In this document: one piece after another, positions 28,652 to 37,418 of the stretch | How positions within the stretch are numbered: position 1 is the first letter of the stretch | Layout of the letters: each line of letters begins with the position of its first letter | DNA from: Microbacterium sp. Leaf320 | GTDB lineage: Bacteria; Actinomycetota; Actinomycetes; Actinomycetales; Microbacteriaceae | DNA: 64,000 bases | Direction: 5' to 3' | Assembly (NCBI RefSeq): GCF_001423485.1 | Contig: NZ_LMOD01000001.1 | Span: forward strand, 812,617 to 876,616 | Position numbers and translations under genes: made by a program | The notes under the pieces: model-generated | The model's database searches: none | Seen by the model: the letters and a program-made list of their open reading frames with translations, nothing else | What the model was told of the DNA's origin: nothing

Positions 28652-30742
28652 TCAGTCGGTCGCGGCGATGCTCGGAATGCCCAGATCGAGCCGGCGGAGC
28701 AGCTGCGCGTTCAGCGCTACGACGATCGTCGACAGAGACATCAGGACCGCGCCGACGGACATCGGGAGCACGAACCCGACGGGCGCGAGGGCGCCGGCGG
28801 CGAGAGGCACGGACAGCAGGTTGTAGCCGGCCGCCCACCACAGGTTCTGAGTCATCTTGCGGTACCCGGCCTTCGAGAGTTCGATGACCGAGATGACCGC
28901 ACGAGGGTCGTCACCGGCGAGGATCACATCGGCGGACGCGATCGCGACGTCGGTTCCGGCGCCGATTGCCAGGCCTACATCGGCCTGGGCGAGTGCGGGT
29001 GCATCATTCACGCCGTCGCCCACCATCGCGACCTTCCTTCCCTCTGCCTGGAGCGCGCGGACTCTGGCTGCCTTGTCTTCCGGGCGCACACCGGCGAAGA
29101 CCCGGTCGATCCCGACCCGCGCCGCGACGCTCTCCGCGACCGCCGATGCGTCGCCCGTGATCATCACGACGTCGATCCCGCGTGCGCGCAGCGCCTCGAC
29201 GGCCGAGATCGATTCGGCGCGGATGTCGTCGGCGAGCTTCAGCGCACCGACGACGCGGTCGTCGACGAGGACATGCAGGATGATCGCGCCCTCGGTTCTC
29301 CACGCCTCGGCGATCGGAAGCTCGGCGGCATCGGTCTCCGCGAGCAGGTGCGGGCCACCGACCTGCACCCGTCGACCGTCGACGCGTGCGCTGACACCGA
29401 CAGCAGGAGATGATCGGAAGTCCTCGGCATCGTGTATCTCGAGACGTCGATCTCCGGCGGCGTCCACGATCGCCCTCGCCAGCGGGTGCTCGGAGTCCTG
29501 CTCGGCCGCAGCCGCGAGCGAGATGATGTCGTCGGTTGTGAAGGGGGCGACGGGCTCGACGGCGGTGACCGCGGGAGTGCCCTTCGTGAGCGTTCCCGTC
29601 TTGTCGAAGAGAACGGTGTCGATCGTGCGCATGGTCTCGAGAGCCAAGCGGTCCTTCACGAGGATGCCGGCACGCGCCGCACGCTCGGTCGCGATCGAGA
29701 CGACAAGGGGGATCGCGAGGCCCAGTGCGTGCGGGCACGCGATGACCAGCACGGTGATAGTTCGAATCACGGCTTCATCGGGCAACCCCACGGCAGACCA
29801 GACGACGGCCGTGATGGCGGCGGCCCCGAGCGCGAACCAGAAGAGCCATGCAGCGGCGCGGTCGGCGATCCGCTGCGCGCGAGATGAGGACGCCTGGGCG
29901 TCGGCGACCAGTCTCTGGATGCCGGCGAGCGCCGTGTCCGCACCGACGGCGGTGACCTCGACCCGGAGTCCCGAGTCGGTGGCCACGGTCCCTGCGACGA
30001 CGGGGTCGCCGACGGTGCGAGCCACTGCCCGGGACTCGCCGGTGATCATGGACTCGTCAATGCTCGCGGCACCCTGGAGGATGCGCCCGTCGGCGGGCAG
30101 ACGTGCGCCCGGTCGGATGACGACGACATCACCGATTCTGAGTTCGGCAGGGGAGACCCGCACGGTCTCACCGTTCTCGATGCGTTCGGCTTCGTCGGGA
30201 AGAAGGGCTGCCAGGGAGTCGAGCGCCGAGGTCGTCTGTGCCAGTGAGCGCATCTCGATCCAGTGGCCCAAGAGCATGATGACGATCAGCAGCGCCAGCT
30301 CCCACCAGAACTCCAGTTCATGGTGCAGCACGCCCAGACTCGCTCCCCACGACGCGAGGAAGGCGACGGTGATCGCGAGTCCTATCAGGAGCATCATCCC
30401 TGGCTTGCGGGTGCGGAGTTCACTCACTGCGCCGGTGAGGAAAGGTGCTCCGCCCCATACGTACATCAGGGTGCCGAGTGCGGGCGCCAGCCACCGCGCC
30501 CATTCCGGTACGTCGTACCCGATGATCATCCCGAACATCGGCGATGCGACGATCACGGGGATCGACACTATGAGCATGATCCAGAACAGCCGCCGGAATC
30601 CGGAGACGTGGTCTGCGTGCCCGGCGTGGGCGTCGTGCCCTGCGTGCCCTGGGTGGGCATCGTGCCCGGCATGAGCCGCGGTCGCCGTTGTGAAGTCGTG
30701 AGAAGACTGATCGATCGGTGTCGATCCATCCGAGTGAATCAT
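28652..30742 (-). CDS. copB: Copper-translocating P1B-type ATPase, CopB-like
   Basis: 696 residues, ATG at 30742 with AGGGA upstream. Exports copper using ATP. There is no CxxC heavy-metal domain; instead residues 15-45 hold nine His in Gly/Ala/Asp-His repeats. Helices begin near 52. The transport motif is Cys-Pro-His (336-338) rather than CPC, the mark of the CopB (P1B-3) subgroup. Phosphorylation site Asp380 in DKTGTLTKG, TGES at 234-237, an SEHPLA loop and GDGVNDAPAL are intact. A CsoR-like operator lies 39 nt upstream, implying copper-induced expression; no csoR or copper chaperone gene is nearby. Confidence 0.93.
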   Translation of the reverse strand: MIHSDGSTPIDQSSHDFTTATAAHAGHDAHPGHAGHDAHAGHADHVSGFRRLFWIMLIVSIPVIVASPMFGMIIGYDVPEWARWLAPALGTLMYVWGGAPFLTGAVSELRTRKPGMMLLIGLAITVAFLASWGASLGVLHHELEFWWELALLIVIMLLGHWIEMRSLAQTTSALDSLAALLPDEAERIENGETVRVSPAELRIGDVVVIRPGARLPADGRILQGAASIDESMITGESRAVARTVGDPVVAGTVATDSGLRVEVTAVGADTALAGIQRLVADAQASSSRAQRIADRAAAWLFWFALGAAAITAVVWSAVGLPDEAVIRTITVLVIACPHALGLAIPLVVSIATERAARAGILVKDRLALETMRTIDTVLFDKTGTLTKGTPAVTAVEPVAPFTTDDIISLAAAAEQDSEHPLARAIVDAAGDRRLEIHDAEDFRSSPAVGVSARVDGRRVQVGGPHLLAETDAAELPIAEAWRTEGAIILHVLVDDRVVGALKLADDIRAESISAVEALRARGIDVVMITGDASAVAESVAARVGIDRVFAGVRPEDKAARVRALQAEGRKVAMVGDGVNDAPALAQADVGLAIGAGTDVAIASADVILAGDDPRAVISVIELSKAGYRKMTQNLWWAAGYNLLSVPLAAGALAPVGFVLPMSVGAVLMSLSTIVVALNAQLLRRLDLGIPSIAATD

Positions 30743-30780
30743 CTGCTTGTCCCTTCGGTGAGGTCACTGAAGTCAACCAG

Positions 30781-30797
30781 ATACCCCTGGGGGGTAT
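30781..30797. promoter_or_regulatory. CsoR-like copper operator upstream of copB
   Basis: ATACCCC-TGG-GGGGTAT is a GC-rich inverted repeat with TACCC/GGGTA arms, the layout of known CsoR copper-sensor sites. A candidate minus-strand -10 box TAGATT (30810-30805) would start transcription at about 30798, right beside the dyad, so a bound repressor would block initiation. The site is known-type by resemblance; binding is inferred. Confidence 0.7.
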
Positions 30798-30820
30798 TCC
30801 GAGAAATCTACCGGGGACAC

Positions 30821-30856
30821 AGAAGAGGCCCGAGTCTAGCGACTCGGACCTCTTCT
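30821..30856 (-). terminator. Hairpin terminator after tRNA-His
   Basis: AGAAGAGGCCCGAGTC, loop TAGC, GACTCGGACCTCTTCT: a 16-bp stem with one C-A mismatch. It starts 3 nt beyond the CCA end of tRNA-His and separates that transcript from copB. No T-run. Confidence 0.8.
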
Positions 30857-30859
30857 GGA

Positions 30860-30936
30860 TGGGGTGAGTAACGGGACTCGAACCCGCGACATCCGGCACC
30901 ACAAGCCAGCGCTCTACCAGCTGAGCTATACCCACC
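30860..30936 (-). tRNA. tRNA-His (GTG)
   Basis: Read on the minus strand, the acceptor GTGGGTA pairs with TACTCAC (one G-T pair), the D arm is AGCTC...GAGC, and the anticodon arm CTGGC-TTGTGGT-GCCGG gives anticodon GTG. The T arm GCGGG-TTCGAGT-CCCGT is standard. An extra G at position -1 faces a C discriminator, the histidine identity element, and CCA is encoded. Confidence 0.95.
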
Positions 30937-30939
30937 ATG

Positions 30940-30957
30940 CGCCAACCGGAGTTGGCG
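30940..30957 (-). terminator. Hairpin between orn and tRNA-His
   Basis: CGCCAAC, loop CGGA, GTTGGCG: a 7-bp perfect stem 15 nt after the orn stop and just ahead of tRNA-His on the minus strand. It is a possible orn terminator or processing hairpin. Confidence 0.5.
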
Positions 30958-30971
30958 ACCAGATGAGTCTA

Positions 30972-31598
30972 TTACATGTTCGGAGCGAACTCTGACACGG
31001 TGCGCGTCGCGATGTCGCGAGCGTCATCGCTCGACGGGCCCGGCTCGTCGACGAAGACGGCCTCGCGGTAGTAGCGCAGCTCACGGATCGATTCGAGGAT
31101 GTCGGCCAGGGCTCGGTGGCCGCCGTCCTTCGCGGGCGCCTGGAAGAACACCCGCGGATACCACCGGCGGGAGAGCTCCTTGATGCTCGAGACATCGACG
31201 TTGCGGTAATGGAGCCACTGGTCGACCTGCGGCATGTACTTGGCGAGGAACATCCGATCGGTGCCGATCGTGTTGCCGGCGAGCGGCGCCTTGCGCTCCA
31301 GAGGAGCGAATCGCTTGATGTACTCGAGTGTCTGCTTTTCGGCCTCGGCGAGCGAGACGCCGTCGGGGATCTCGGTGATGAGTCCCGAGGTCTCATGCAT
31401 CTTGGTGACGAAGTCGTTCATGTTCTCGAGCGCCGCGTCGCTGGGACGGATGACGACCTGGAAGCCCGCATCGACGGGGTTCAACTCGAAATCGGTGATG
31501 ACGACGGCGATCTCGACGAGCTCATCGACTGAGAGATCCAACCCGGTCATCTCGCAATCGATCCAGACGAGGCGGTCGTTCTCTGACGCAGATACCAT
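30972..31598 (-). CDS. orn: Oligoribonuclease
   Basis: 208 residues, ATG at 31598. DEDDh 3'-5' exonuclease that degrades nanoRNA dinucleotides. Motif I is Asp14-Cys-Glu16 in VWIDCEMTGLDL; NTIGTDRMFLAKYMPQ carries motif II, and the motif III region RALADILESIREL follows in normal order. It is slightly longer than E. coli Orn, with a tail of about 25 residues (PGPSSDDARDIATRT) that looks flexible. TAGTAT at 6 nt from the ATG predicts a leaderless mRNA. Confidence 0.96.
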   Translation of the reverse strand: MVSASENDRLVWIDCEMTGLDLSVDELVEIAVVITDFELNPVDAGFQVVIRPSDAALENMNDFVTKMHETSGLITEIPDGVSLAEAEKQTLEYIKRFAPLERKAPLAGNTIGTDRMFLAKYMPQVDQWLHYRNVDVSSIKELSRRWYPRVFFQAPAKDGGHRALADILESIRELRYYREAVFVDEPGPSSDDARDIATRTVSEFAPNM

Positions 31599-31604
31599 GT
31601 GGCC

Positions 31605-31610
31605 ATACTA
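31605..31610 (-). promoter_or_regulatory. Leaderless -10 box of orn
   Basis: TAGTAT, spacer GGCCAC (6 nt), ATG at 31598 on the minus strand. Confidence 0.62.
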
Positions 31611-31657
31611 TCGACGGCACCGACATCGGAGCCCGGCGCGGTACGGTAGAACTGCCC

Positions 31658-31730
31658 GCCTCCGTAGCTCAGGGGATAGAGCAGGAGCCTTCTAATCTCT
31701 TGGTCGCAGGTTCGAATCCTGCCGGGGGCA
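31658..31730 (+). tRNA. tRNA-Arg (TCT)
   Basis: GCCTCCG pairs with CGGGGGC (one T-G), the D arm is GCTC...GAGC, the anticodon loop CTTCTAA gives TCT, and the T arm is GCAGG-TTCGAAT-CCTGC. The anticodon stem has a C-T mismatch at 31-39 and a wobble at 27-43. The discriminator is A and CCA is not encoded (CCG follows). TACGGT at 31642-31647 is a candidate -10 box. Confidence 0.93.
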
Positions 31731-31738
31731 CCGCAAAT

Positions 31739-31751
31739 CGGACGATGTCCG
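31739..31751 (+). terminator. Small hairpin after tRNA-Arg
   Basis: CGGAC, loop GAT, GTCCG, 8 nt after the tRNA and 3 nt before the convergent gene's stop. Only 5 bp and no T-run, so a weak candidate. Confidence 0.3.
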
Positions 31752-31754
31752 TCG

Positions 31755-32024
31755 TCAGCCGTTCCGCAGGGCGGCGACGGCGTCGTCGGCCCTCCAGAAG
31801 TCGCCGACCAGTCGAAATGACGCTGTGGCGAGGTGCAGTCGCTCTGCGCGGTATCGCATACCGAGAGGATCGGGGAGAAGGCGGAGGTGGCCGAGGACGC
31901 GGCCTCTGACGTCCTGCACCCGCCACAGGTGGGCTGAGGCGCGCACGAGATGCTCCTTCGGCGATGACAGACGAGGCGTGGCGTACGGGACCTCGGGCAG
32001 GGACGTGATCTGAGTGTCGGACAT
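31755..32024 (-). CDS. Hypothetical protein
   Basis: 89 residues. ATG at 32024 is chosen over the in-frame one at 32069 because AAAGGAG lies about 7 nt upstream. The sequence holds no signal peptide or membrane segment. The central part (HLWRVQDVRGRVLGHLRLLPDPLGMRY) is basic and could form a small beta-rich fold ending in a helix (WRADDAVAALRN). I recognise no family. It is divergent from the SSB paralogue; the roughly 200-nt space between holds no obvious gene or strong operator. Confidence 0.6.
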   Translation of the reverse strand: MSDTQITSLPEVPYATPRLSSPKEHLVRASAHLWRVQDVRGRVLGHLRLLPDPLGMRYRAERLHLATASFRLVGDFWRADDAVAALRNG

Positions 32025-32231
32025 CGGTGGCTCCTTTCGTGGATCGAACATATGACCGACCACCGACATTGCCGTCCCCGGTTCGCCGGCTTCCGATCGT
32101 CCACTCTTTCTGCACGGCGGCTCATGAGGTGGTGTTGTGCACTATCACCGCGCTGCGGGTGTCGGCAGCGAGGTCGCAGGCCCCACTCTGGAGCGACCCG
32201 GGCATGTGTCCCGGTGCACAGAGGAGAGAAC

Positions 32232-32768
32232 ATGCACGACACAGTCACCATCGTCGGTAACGTCGCCACCGACCCCACGCAGGGTCGGACAGCCAGTGGC
32301 GTCACCGTCACGAACTTCCGATTGGCGAGTACTCATCGCCGCTTCGATGACGCGACCCAGACATGGGTCGACGTCGCGACAAACTGGTATTCAGTCGCTG
32401 CGTTTCGCCAGCTCGGGGAGCACGCGAAAGCGTCGTTGCGTTCAGGAGACAGCGTCATCGTGACAGGGAGGATGAAGATCCGCGCCTGGGAGAACAACGG
32501 AAAACAGGGCACGAGCGTCGATATCGATGCGGATGCGATCGGCCATGATCTCCGCTGGGGCACCACCGCCTATCGCCGCAGCACACGCTCGACGCCGGAG
32601 TCGCCCGCGAGGAGCAACGGCGGGGGCATCGTGGACGACGATCCGTCCGCAACGTCCCCCGTCGAGACGGGGGACATCGACACGGCCTGGGCCGATAGGG
32701 ATGCACAGCCGGAGGCTGACGGGGCGCATGCCCGGCAGTCGGTTGATTCAGCGAGTCTCACGTACTGA
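32232..32768 (+). CDS. Single-stranded DNA-binding protein paralogue
   Basis: 178 residues from ATG at 32232, with GAGGAGAG just upstream. Residues 1-108 form an SSB OB fold: MHDTVTIVGNVATDP, VTNFRLAST, NWYSVAAFRQLGEHAKASLRSGD and VIVTGRMKIRAW are family signatures. The C-terminal part (110-178) is low-complexity but ends SASLTY, without the acidic D-D-I-P-F tip that main SSBs use to recruit partner proteins. No rpsF, rpsR or rplI neighbours are present, as they would be for the housekeeping ssb. It is therefore probably a secondary SSB. The leader carries a Shine-Dalgarno site. Confidence 0.85.
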   Translation: MHDTVTIVGNVATDPTQGRTASGVTVTNFRLASTHRRFDDATQTWVDVATNWYSVAAFRQLGEHAKASLRSGDSVIVTGRMKIRAWENNGKQGTSVDIDADAIGHDLRWGTTAYRRSTRSTPESPARSNGGGIVDDDPSATSPVETGDIDTAWADRDAQPEADGAHARQSVDSASLTY

Positions 32769-32776
32769 CAGGAGCT

Positions 32777-32792
32777 CGCGATCGCGATCGCG
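32777..32792. repeat. 16-bp perfect palindrome
   Basis: CGCGATCGCGATCGCG is fully self-complementary and holds two overlapping GCGATCGC octamers. It lies 9 nt after the SSB paralogue's stop and 47 nt before the promoter box of the next gene. It could be a terminator-like cruciform or a protein site. Confidence 0.5.
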
Positions 32793-32838
32793 GGTAGAGC
32801 GTCCGCGCCGACGTGCACTGCGTGGGGGAGTCCGACCG

Positions 32839-32844
32839 TAGACT
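32839..32844 (+). promoter_or_regulatory. Leaderless -10 box of the lipoprotein gene
   Basis: TAGACT, 6-nt spacer, GTG at 32851; context TAGACTCGGGG is the same as before gatC. Confidence 0.62.
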
Positions 32845-32850
32845 CGGGGC

Positions 32851-33348
32851 GTGCTTCGACGACCGGACTCCTCTGCATCGCGTGCGGCGATCGCGACAGG
32901 CGCGGCGGCATCGCTGATCCTGCTGCTGACCTCGTGCGGTCCCACCGCATCCCCGACGCCTACGCCTACGGACGCCGGCGTGTCGCCGGGATCGACGGAA
33001 AGCCCCGCAGCGCCCACGTTCGTCGCGGACGGCACAGCGGAGGACAACCTGCCGCTCTTCGCGGCCGTGACGGAACAGGTGTGGGCCTCCGGTCAGAACG
33101 TATCGGGCCGTGCCTACATCGACGCGCTCATCGCCTCAGGTTTCGATCGTGCGGCGATGCAGGTGACTCAGGATGTGACGACGGTCGGCAACCCCGCCGA
33201 GAGCATTCAGTTCTCCGTGCGATGGGGTGACACCGATTGTCTCGTGGGGCAGGTCGGGCCGTCGACGGGCGCACCCGTGACGGCGGTGATGCCGCAGCTG
33301 GCGGAGGGACGCTGTCTGGTCGGTGCCACGCGTGCGATCGACTGGTGA
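32851..33348 (+). CDS. Putative lipoprotein (DUF6993-like)
   Basis: 165 residues, GTG start. The N-terminus is basic, followed by a hydrophobic run and LLLTSC, a lipobox with Cys28 as lipidation site. A Pro-Thr linker (about 30-50) leads to a small domain (about 58-165) with two Cys in DTDCLVGQV and EGRCLVG that could pair. ALIASGFDRAAMQVTQD and VRWGDTDCLVGQ resemble the Microbacteriaceae family I know as DUF6993; I cannot verify that here. It is probably anchored to the outer face of the membrane, role unknown. Confidence 0.75.
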   Translation: MLRRPDSSASRAAIATGAAASLILLLTSCGPTASPTPTPTDAGVSPGSTESPAAPTFVADGTAEDNLPLFAAVTEQVWASGQNVSGRAYIDALIASGFDRAAMQVTQDVTTVGNPAESIQFSVRWGDTDCLVGQVGPSTGAPVTAVMPQLAEGRCLVGATRAIDW

Positions 33349-33424
33349 TCACGGGGCGTCCGCTCGGATCCCGACCGTTCGCGATATCAGAGCTCGTCTC
33401 GACGGCGGCGGGCACAGAGGCCGG

Positions 33425-33430
33425 TAGGCT
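33425..33430 (+). promoter_or_regulatory. Candidate -10 box of ettA
   Basis: TAGGCT would start transcription near 33437, giving a leader of about 34 nt that contains AGAAGGAG before the GTG at 33471. A leadered contrast to the leaderless genes. Confidence 0.5.
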
Positions 33431-33470
33431 GGAGTGTCGATCTTCGACGCCAACAGAAGGAGCTTTTTCG

Positions 33471-35150
<1,680 letters not shown>

Positions 35151-35157
35151 GCCGAGA

Positions 35158-35646
35158 ATGTCCGACCTGACACCGGGGCCCCGCCTGCACATTCCGATCC
35201 ACCTCCGCTGGGGCGATCTGGATGCGTTCAACCACGTCAACAACACCTCGATGCTCAAGCTCCTCGAGGAAGCGCGCGTGCGCGCGTTCTGGCGTGCGGG
35301 TCCCGGTGAACAGGCTCCGTCGACGGCGGTCCTCGACTCGGGACTCGACGAGGGGATACTCACGCTCATCGCGCGTCAGGAGATCGAGTATCTCGCCCCG
35401 GTGCCGTATCAGCGCCGGCCGCTCGAGGTGCAGATGTGGTTCGGCAAGCTCGGTGGCTCGAGCGTCGAGGTCTGCTACGAGGTGCACAACGATCCTGAGG
35501 CCGTGCCGCGCACGATCTACGCACGATCCACGGCGATCATCGTCCTCGTCGACGCGGCGACGGGCCGTCCGACGCGTCTCACACAGGAGATGCGTGATGC
35601 GTGGGAGCCGTTCGTCGGCGCCTCGATCGAGTACGCGCACCGCTGA
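35158..35646 (+). CDS. Acyl-CoA thioesterase (4HBT hot-dog fold)
   Basis: 162 residues from ATG at 35158. Hot-dog protein of the YbgC/FadM type: IHLRWGDLDAFNHVNNTSMLKLLEEAR is the family start, with the catalytic Asp in GDLDAFNHVNN. Single-domain length is normal. It hydrolyses an acyl-CoA; the chain cannot be told. It is likely co-transcribed with ettA, from which it is separated by 7 nt, a link also common in related actinobacteria though not obviously functional. Confidence 0.87.
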   Translation: MSDLTPGPRLHIPIHLRWGDLDAFNHVNNTSMLKLLEEARVRAFWRAGPGEQAPSTAVLDSGLDEGILTLIARQEIEYLAPVPYQRRPLEVQMWFGKLGGSSVEVCYEVHNDPEAVPRTIYARSTAIIVLVDAATGRPTRLTQEMRDAWEPFVGASIEYAHR

Positions 35647-35764
35647 GCGGCTCAGGCGACGTGGGTCGGCCGACTCGGATCGGTGGTCAGACCCGACCGA
35701 GCACACCATCTGAATCGCCGGTCTCAGCCCGGCTCGGGCGGTCGCCCCGTTCGAAACCTCGGCG

Positions 35765-36652
35765 TCAGTCCCGCGACGGGACCCTGACCATGATCTCCTG
35801 TGCGACCGAGGCGACCAGCTCGCCGGCCTGCGTGTAGATCCGGCCCTGTGCGAGGCCGCGTCCTCCCCGCGCATTGGGCGACTCCTGAAGGTACAGGAGC
35901 CATTCGTCCACGCGAGCCGGTCGATGCCACCACATCGCGTGGTCGAGGCTGGCGACTTTCAGGCCGGGGAGCGCCCAGTACGCGCCATGCGCGCGCAGGA
36001 TGGACTCCTGAATGGTCATGTCGCTCAGGTATGCCAGAGCCGCCCGATGGATGCGCTGATCGTCGGGCAGCGGAGCGCGCAGTCGCATCCACACGGCCTG
36101 CTGCGGGACCCGTGCGTCGTCGCTCGGCAGAAAAAGCGGCGAATCGATGTGACGCACGTCGGCGGCTCGATCGCTCAGCATGCGGGCGGTTCCAGGAGGG
36201 AGCCCCTCGACACGCTGCTCGTCGGGCAGCAGGGAATCCGGCGACGGGACGCCTTCGGGCATCGCCACCGCATGCTCGACGCCGGGGTCGTCATCCTGGA
36301 AGGACGCGATCATCGAGAAGATCGGCACACCGTTCTGATACGCCTGCGAGCGACGGGTCGAGAACGAACGACCGTCGTGGATGCGGTCGACAGCGATCGT
36401 GATGCCCTGATCGGCATCGCCGGGGCGCAAGAAGTACCCGTGCATCGAATGCACCGCTCGGTCTTCGGGAAGAGTCCTCTCGGCGGCGAGCAGGCTCTGC
36501 GCGAGCACCTGACCGCCGTAGATGCGACCAGACGGCATCGCGTGCGACGACCCGGTGAAGATGTCCTCGGTCGTACGGGCCTGCGTCGAATCGAGATCCA
36601 GCACCTCCAGGAGCTGCTCGACAGTGCGGATCGCGTGTGCGTCGGCGGTCAT
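35765..36652 (-). CDS. tesB: Acyl-CoA thioesterase II
   Basis: 295 residues, ATG with GGAAGGAAG just upstream. Double hot-dog enzyme that hydrolyses medium and long acyl-CoA. Seen: SGRIYGGQVLAQSLLAA, the TesB N-terminal hot dog; HSMHGYFLRPGD; and in the second half SLDHAMWWHRP with the catalytic Asp, then EWLLYLQESPNARGGRGLAQGRIY. Full length for the family. Its promoter seems to share an AT-rich core with the divergent gene at 36704. Confidence 0.94.
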   Translation of the reverse strand: MTADAHAIRTVEQLLEVLDLDSTQARTTEDIFTGSSHAMPSGRIYGGQVLAQSLLAAERTLPEDRAVHSMHGYFLRPGDADQGITIAVDRIHDGRSFSTRRSQAYQNGVPIFSMIASFQDDDPGVEHAVAMPEGVPSPDSLLPDEQRVEGLPPGTARMLSDRAADVRHIDSPLFLPSDDARVPQQAVWMRLRAPLPDDQRIHRAALAYLSDMTIQESILRAHGAYWALPGLKVASLDHAMWWHRPARVDEWLLYLQESPNARGGRGLAQGRIYTQAGELVASVAQEIMVRVPSRD

Positions 36653-36690
36653 GACTTCCTTCCCGCGACTGCGGATGCCGCTGGCGTTGC

Positions 36691-36697
36691 TAGTTTA
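36691..36697. promoter_or_regulatory. Overlapping divergent -10 boxes
   Basis: Plus strand TAGTTT (36691-36696) ends 7 nt before the GTG at 36704. Minus strand TAAACT (36697-36692) would start tesB near 36685 with a leader of about 33 nt. The two hexamers share five base pairs, so only one polymerase could open this site at a time. Confidence 0.5.
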
Positions 36698-36703
36698 GAG
36701 GGT

Positions 36704-37369
36704 GTGCCGCACCAGCTCCTTCTCGCCGATTCCGCCACGTCAAAAGACGTCCTGACCTTCCTCGGACGAGCGACGCGCATCTCCGACGAAGGCGTGCGAC
36801 TTCAGGCGGCGAACGGGGTTCTCGCGCTGACAGGAGCCGCTCTCGCGCCCCACGGGCTGTTCGATCAGACCCCGACCGTGCTCGCGATGCGCATCGTCCA
36901 GGTCGATCCCGAGCTCGAGTGCGACGTCGTGGTGGCATCGCTCAGCCCGACCGCCGATGAGCGCGCGCTCACCTTCCCCGAGACCGGCCTTTCGCCCGCG
37001 TGGGCAGGAGTCGCCCCGCCGCGAGGCCAGTGGCAGGCGACATCGAGCCTCGCAGCATCCATGATCGCCCAGCGAGCGCAGTGGGGCATCAGCGCGGTCG
37101 CGCGAGGAGCGACACCGGGATCGGGAGAGGAAGCCGTCCGTGCCCTGCGCGCGGCGATCTGGGGTGCGCCCGATGAGGATCTCGGCGGGCTGCCGCGGGG
37201 AGTGGCGTTCGCTGCGGATGCCTTCGGCTTCATCTCCGGCGAAGAGGACGTGCCCGTCATGACGTCAGGGCGATGGACTCGTCTCGCCTTCCGCCGTGGT
37301 CACGTTCTCGCCCGCGGCCCCGTGGCCATCGGCCTCACGGCCGTGCGCGGCACCGGCGCGGCGGAGTAG
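36704..37369 (+). CDS. Conserved hypothetical protein
   Basis: 221 residues from GTG at 36704, with TAGTTT 7 nt before it. Cytoplasmic: no signal or membrane segment. It begins HQLLLADSATSKDVLTFLGRA and has short alternating strands with Ala-rich helices; the end GRWTRLAFRRGHVLARG is basic. I recall similar proteins of unknown role across Microbacteriaceae but can name no domain. It is divergent from tesB and convergent with the FAD oxidoreductase gene over a tandem repeat. Confidence 0.65.
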   Translation: MPHQLLLADSATSKDVLTFLGRATRISDEGVRLQAANGVLALTGAALAPHGLFDQTPTVLAMRIVQVDPELECDVVVASLSPTADERALTFPETGLSPAWAGVAPPRGQWQATSSLAASMIAQRAQWGISAVARGATPGSGEEAVRALRAAIWGAPDEDLGGLPRGVAFAADAFGFISGEEDVPVMTSGRWTRLAFRRGHVLARGPVAIGLTAVRGTGAAE

Positions 37370-37378
37370 CACCGACGA

Positions 37379-37418
37379 GCGACCCGTCGACCGGACCAGC
37401 GATCCGTCGACCGGATCA
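37379..37418. repeat. Two tandem 20-bp repeats
   Basis: GCGACCCGTCGACCGGACCA followed directly by GCGATCCGTCGACCGGATCA, differing at two C/T positions. The second unit can fold as GATCCG-TCGAC-CGGATC. The array fills the gap between convergent genes and its last three bases are the stop of the minus-strand gene. Confidence 0.7.

Noticed and set aside
32043..32058. CGAACATATGACCG as a LexA (SOS) box upstream of the SSB paralogue
   Set aside because: Only the left half matches CGAAC; the right half GACCG departs from GTTCG, so I do not call an SOS site.
35647..35764. Small gene or terminator in the 118-nt gap between the thioesterase genes
   Set aside because: GGTCGG/CCGACC pairing is 6 bp over a long loop; no start codon with a box or ribosome site leads to a credible frame.
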